Below are positions 5,678 to 5,723 of a DNA stretch of 5,723 bases, piece by piece. The position numbers were made by a program, and so were the translations under genes. Where the stretch lies: positions 1 to 5,723 of the forward strand of contig JAQSWC010000144.1 in assembly GCA_029266815.1 (NCBI GenBank), in the 5' to 3' direction. The notes under the pieces were generated by a model. The model ran no database searches. It was not told where the DNA came from and saw only the letters and a program-made list of their open reading frames with translations. This DNA is from Paucimonas sp. GTDB lineage: Bacteria > Pseudomonadota > Gammaproteobacteria > Burkholderiales > Burkholderiaceae_D. Within the stretch, counting starts at the first letter, position 1. Each line of letters starts with the position of its first letter.

Positions 5678-5723
5678 GCTTCGACTACCGCAGCCAAGCA
5701 TCCGACCATGGAAAAACTGTGGA
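5666..5723 (+). CDS. Start of an unidentified downstream gene (runs off the right edge)
   Basis: An open frame begins at ATG 5666, 9 bp after the preceding stop codon and with a good AGGAG 6 nt upstream. It stays open for the 19 codons left in the window: MDMLASTTAAKHPTMEKLW. No family can be recognised from so little. The spacing suggests an operon with the GGDEF-EAL gene. Alternative in-frame starts are ATG 5672 and the later ATG before EKLW. The competing ATG 5661 is only 1 nt from the Shine-Dalgarno and in a different frame, so it is unlikely. Confidence 0.55.
   Translation, partial: MDMLASTTAAKHPTMEKLW

Overview
The window looks like ordinary chromosome from a betaproteobacterium, most likely Burkholderiales and possibly an Oxalobacteraceae-type genome. 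This rests on the moderately GC-rich coding sequence, the style of the UvrA and SSB proteins, and an Escherichia-type LexA box (CTG-N10-CAG). The taxonomic call is an impression from sequence style and was not searched.

Left part (1-2977, minus strand): a two-gene leftward unit. uvrA (119-2977) encodes the complete 952-residue damage-recognition ATPase of nucleotide excision repair. Its stop codon overlaps, in a GTGA arrangement, the GTG start of a second gene that runs off the left edge. Its 40 visible codons carry the acylphosphatase signature and both catalytic residues. A very good LexA operator lies 10 bp upstream of the uvrA ATG, so uvrA, and probably the coupled acylphosphatase gene, should be DNA-damage inducible.

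Middle (2978-3185): a 208-bp divergent regulatory region between uvrA and ssb. The LexA box and a -10-like element serve uvrA. A perfect TATAAT serves ssb on the right, with a sigma-54-like TGGCA-N6-TTGC motif just upstream. ssb (3186-3659, plus strand) encodes a 157-residue single-stranded DNA-binding protein with an intact acidic tip. It ends in a perfectly symmetrical 12-bp-stem terminator, followed by a second, weaker hairpin.

Right part (3709-5723, plus strand): a non-coding stretch of about 226 bp holds a candidate promoter. It is followed by a soluble PAS-GGDEF-EAL protein (573 residues from the preferred ATG) with apparently intact diguanylate cyclase, I-site and phosphodiesterase residues. 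Its stop codon lies within the Shine-Dalgarno sequence of another gene, cut off at the right edge after 19 codons. Two perfect inverted repeats straddle this junction, and the second puts the downstream start codon in its loop.

Functionally the left and middle parts form a DNA repair and SOS module, while the right part is a cyclic di-GMP signalling unit with its own promoter and no evident link to repair. I do not see an obviously new system. The most interesting points are the coupling of acylphosphatase to an SOS-regulated uvrA, the sigma-54-like motif before ssb, and the hairpins at the junction downstream of the GGDEF-EAL gene.
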